Source: Bacteroidota bacterium (GTDB lineage: Bacteria > Bacteroidota > Bacteroidia > Flavobacteriales > Flavobacteriaceae). From it: DNA of 26,167 nucleotides. A program made the position numbers and the translations under genes. The notes below the pieces were generated by a model. That model was not told where the DNA came from. It ran no database searches and worked only from the letters and a program-made list of their open reading frames with translations. Of the stretch, positions 23,990 through 26,167 are shown piece by piece; position 1 is the stretch's first letter, and every line of letters starts with the position of its first letter. The stretch is taken from NCBI GenBank assembly GCA_004356305.1, contig SMXJ01000127.1, forward strand, positions 1 through 26,167, in the 5' to 3' direction.

Positions 23990-25897
23990 ATGAGCAACTA
24001 CCATATAAAAACTGTCGAAGAATATCATCAGGCCTACCGGAGATCAGTACAGGACCCCGAATCCTTTTGGGGAGAGATCGCCCGGGAAAATTTTGTGTGG
24101 CAAAAACCCTGGGATACAGTTCTGAATTGGGATTTTACCAAACCGGAAGTAAGCTGGTTCGAAGGGGCCCAACTCAACATAACCGAAAACTGTATAGACC
24201 GTCACCTTCCTACCCGGGGCGATAAGACTGCCATTCTCTTTGAACCCAACGACCCCTCAGAAGCCGCACAAAAAATTACCTATCGTGAAATGTACGCACG
24301 TGTCTGCCAGTTTGCCAATGTACTTAGAGATATGGAGGTCCAAAAAGGAGACCGGGTCTGTATTTATCTGCCCATGATCCCCGAGCTTGCAATTTCAGTA
24401 TTGGCTTGTGCTCGTATTGGAGCCATCCACTCAGTGGTATTTGCGGGCTTTTCGGCTACAGCATTATCCACTCGCATCAATGACTGTGATTGCAAAATGG
24501 TGATCACCAGCGACGGATCCTTCCGCGGAAATAAAACCATCGATCTCAAGGGTATAGTCGATGAGGCTCTGGAAAACTGCGATGGTGTAGAAAAAGTATT
24601 GGTTGCCAAACGTGTTCATTCTGAAGTAACCATGAAGGAAGGCCGCGATCATTGGTTGCAGCCTTTGCTGGATGTCGCCTCTGAAGATTGCATCCCCGAA
24701 GTGATGAATGCCGAAGATCCGCTCTTTATTCTTTACACTTCCGGCTCCACAGGTATGCCCAAAGGGATGGTGCATAGTACAGCTGGCTATATGGTATATA
24801 CGGCCTATACGTTTAAAAATGTATTTCAGTATGAGGAGGAGGATATTTACTGGTGCACTGCCGACATTGGATGGATAACCGGCCATAGTTATATTGTATA
24901 TGGACCTCTGGCCAATGGCGCCACCACCGTTATATTTGAAGGTGTGCCTACCTATCCCGATTGGGGCAGATTCTGGCAGATAGTAGAGAAACATAAGATC
25001 ACTCAGTTTTATACTGCGCCTACGGCCATACGGGCGTTAGCCAAACAAGACATTGGTTTTGTAGAAAAATACGATCTCTCCTCGTTGAAAGTTCTGGGAA
25101 CCGTGGGTGAACCCATCAACGAAGAAGCCTGGCATTGGTACGATGATAATATAGGTAAAGGCAACAGCCCCATAGTCGATACCTGGTGGCAAACCGAGAC
25201 CGGCGGTATCATGATCTCACCCATCCCATTCGTAACACCTACTATTCCCACTTTCGCCACCCTTCCATTGCCTGGTATTCAGCCGTGTTTGATGGACGAG
25301 TCCGGAAATGAATTAACGGCTACCAGAGCCAGCGGACGCCTGTGTATAAAATTCCCCTGGCCGGCTATGGCACGAACCATTTGGGGAAATCACCAGCGGT
25401 ATAAGAACACTTATTTCAGTATATTCGATAACAAATATTTTACGGGAGATGGTGCACTACGTGATAATACCGGAAATTACCGGATCACCGGCCGAGTGGA
25501 CGATGTGATCATTGTTTCCGGTCATAATCTGGGTACGGCACCCATAGAAGACGCCGTTGACGAACACCCCGCAGTGGCCGAAAGCGCCATTGTAGGATTT
25601 CCACATGACGTGAAAGGAAATGCCTTGTACGGTTACGTCATCCTCAAAGAAATGGGTGAATCCCGTGATCATACCAACCTACGCAAAGAGATCAATCAAC
25701 TCATCACCGAGCGCATTGGACCTATAGCCAAACTGGATAAAATTCAATTCACAAGCGGTTTACCAAAAACCCGGAGCGGAAAGATCATGCGGCGTATCCT
25801 GCGGAAGATCGCTGCCGGGGATAGTGAAAATTTAGGGGATATTTCCACTTTATTGAATCCGGAAGTTGTTGCCGATATTAAAAAGAATGTGATTTGA
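23990..25897 (+). CDS. acs: Acetyl-coenzyme A synthetase
   Basis: 635 residues, normal length. Converts acetate, ATP and CoA to acetyl-CoA by way of acetyl-AMP. The N-terminal Acs block is present, followed by the P-loop-like core motif YTSGSTGMPKGMVHS (249-263), the acyl-AMP motif WWQTETGG (399-406), the hinge region GRVDDVIIVSGHNLGT and the C-terminal KTRSGKIMRR with K598, the catalytic lysine that is acetylated in characterised Acs enzymes. It starts 3 bp after the VOC gene, so the two are cotranscribed. It indicates acetate assimilation. Confidence 0.97.
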   Translation: MSNYHIKTVEEYHQAYRRSVQDPESFWGEIARENFVWQKPWDTVLNWDFTKPEVSWFEGAQLNITENCIDRHLPTRGDKTAILFEPNDPSEAAQKITYREMYARVCQFANVLRDMEVQKGDRVCIYLPMIPELAISVLACARIGAIHSVVFAGFSATALSTRINDCDCKMVITSDGSFRGNKTIDLKGIVDEALENCDGVEKVLVAKRVHSEVTMKEGRDHWLQPLLDVASEDCIPEVMNAEDPLFILYTSGSTGMPKGMVHSTAGYMVYTAYTFKNVFQYEEEDIYWCTADIGWITGHSYIVYGPLANGATTVIFEGVPTYPDWGRFWQIVEKHKITQFYTAPTAIRALAKQDIGFVEKYDLSSLKVLGTVGEPINEEAWHWYDDNIGKGNSPIVDTWWQTETGGIMISPIPFVTPTIPTFATLPLPGIQPCLMDESGNELTATRASGRLCIKFPWPAMARTIWGNHQRYKNTYFSIFDNKYFTGDGALRDNTGNYRITGRVDDVIIVSGHNLGTAPIEDAVDEHPAVAESAIVGFPHDVKGNALYGYVILKEMGESRDHTNLRKEINQLITERIGPIAKLDKIQFTSGLPKTRSGKIMRRILRKIAAGDSENLGDISTLLNPEVVADIKKNVI

Positions 25898-25993
25898 GGA
25901 TCAGAACCTCCGAGATGGGTACTGAGGTATTTGAACTGACCTCAACCTCCAATTGTGTTGGTCATTGGGACTCTCGAAGCGACCCTTACAACA

Positions 25994-26030
25994 AAAACTG
26001 CCGGCTTAAAACGCAGGCGGTTTTCTATTT
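25994..26030 (+). terminator. Intrinsic terminator of acs, probably bidirectional
   Basis: AAAACTGCC pairs with GGCGGTTTT (one G·U), then one mismatch and a further GC/GC pair close a 7-nt loop; a T-rich tail follows (TTTTCTATTTT). The opposite strand also has TTTTT after the hairpin, so it can serve the convergent gene at the window's end. It lies about 97 nt after the acs stop; the short gap holds no other gene. Confidence 0.75.
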
Positions 26031-26041
26031 TAAGATGACTA

Positions 26042-26167
26042 TTAATTATTTAAACGAGCCACAACCCTCATGGTTTCTTCACTGACCAATGTGGATAAGG
26101 CTTGTGATTTTTTGACAGCCTCCATCATATCTTTTCCGGGATGTACTTTTTGGAAGATCTTTGCAAT
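26042..26167 (-). CDS. C-terminus of an unidentified protein (5' end outside the window)
   Basis: On the minus strand an open frame runs from the window edge to a TAA at 26044-26042, giving 41 residues that begin IAKIFQKVHPGKDMMEAV and end MRVVARLNN. It is helix-rich, with no motif that I recognise. The position, convergent with acs and directly after a bidirectional terminator, and the protein-like composition argue for a real gene end. I cannot name the family. Confidence 0.55.
   Translation of the reverse strand: MAKIFQKVHPGKDMMEAVKKSQALSTLVSEETMRVVARLNN

Overview
The window looks like a chromosome segment from a member of the Flavobacteriaceae (Bacteroidetes), probably marine. Supporting signs: AT-rich DNA; no obvious Shine-Dalgarno sequences; several -7 elements of the Bacteroidetes type (TAnnTTTG, e.g. 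TATCTTTG upstream of the olsF-like and TerB-like genes); a type IX secretion (T9SS) C-terminal sorting domain; an OlsF-like fused aminolipid acyltransferase; and a membrane-bound TPR/LuxR-type regulator. It is mostly housekeeping and accessory metabolism. I see no phage, insertion sequence, CRISPR array, tRNA or rRNA.

Layout. (1) 1-1599: the end of an arsenic/metalloid resistance cluster on the + strand: a partial DUF6428-like gene with a Cys-rich tail, an ArsN/phosphinothricin-type GNAT, a thioredoxin-type arsenate reductase (arsC) and a DUF1304 membrane protein. (2) 1663-4242: a secreted DUF3179 protein, a DinB-fold protein overlapping a PqqB-like MBL-fold lipoprotein by 4 bp, then a short 59-residue reading frame resembling the C-terminal end of a glycoside hydrolase. 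(3) 4245-7886, minus strand: an OlsF-like bifunctional acyltransferase, aspartate kinase and a SAT-like GNAT. Fructose-1,6-bisphosphatase (fbp) is divergent at 7971. (4) 9045-14402: a TerB-like gene divergent from mfd (transcription-repair coupling), then convergent yraN and ldcA. (5) 14530-17626: a DUF1800/DUF1501 pair whose DUF1501 member carries both a Tat-type leader and a T9SS sorting domain. (6) 17785-22582: metG, a convergent TPR-HTH regulator and a short ssb. (7) 22845-26167: a VIT1/CCC1-type metal transporter, a VOC protein and acetyl-CoA synthetase (acs), ending with the C-terminus of an unidentified convergent gene.

How the genes work together. The ars genes form a detoxification unit whose efflux pump and regulator would lie upstream, outside the window. 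fbp and acs point to gluconeogenesis and acetate use. DUF1800/DUF1501 look like a co-expressed, cell-surface-directed pair. Several intergenic structures are clear: intrinsic terminators after the DUF1501 gene, metG, ssb and acs, plus one + strand terminator at 22153-22188 with no annotated + strand gene in front of it. I found no convincing wholly new multi-gene system. The most open points are the Cys-rich DUF6428-like protein in the ars cluster, the Tat-plus-T9SS protein with its signal-less partner, the orphan terminator with a possible small RNA, and the 26-bp palindrome between ssb and the metal transporter.
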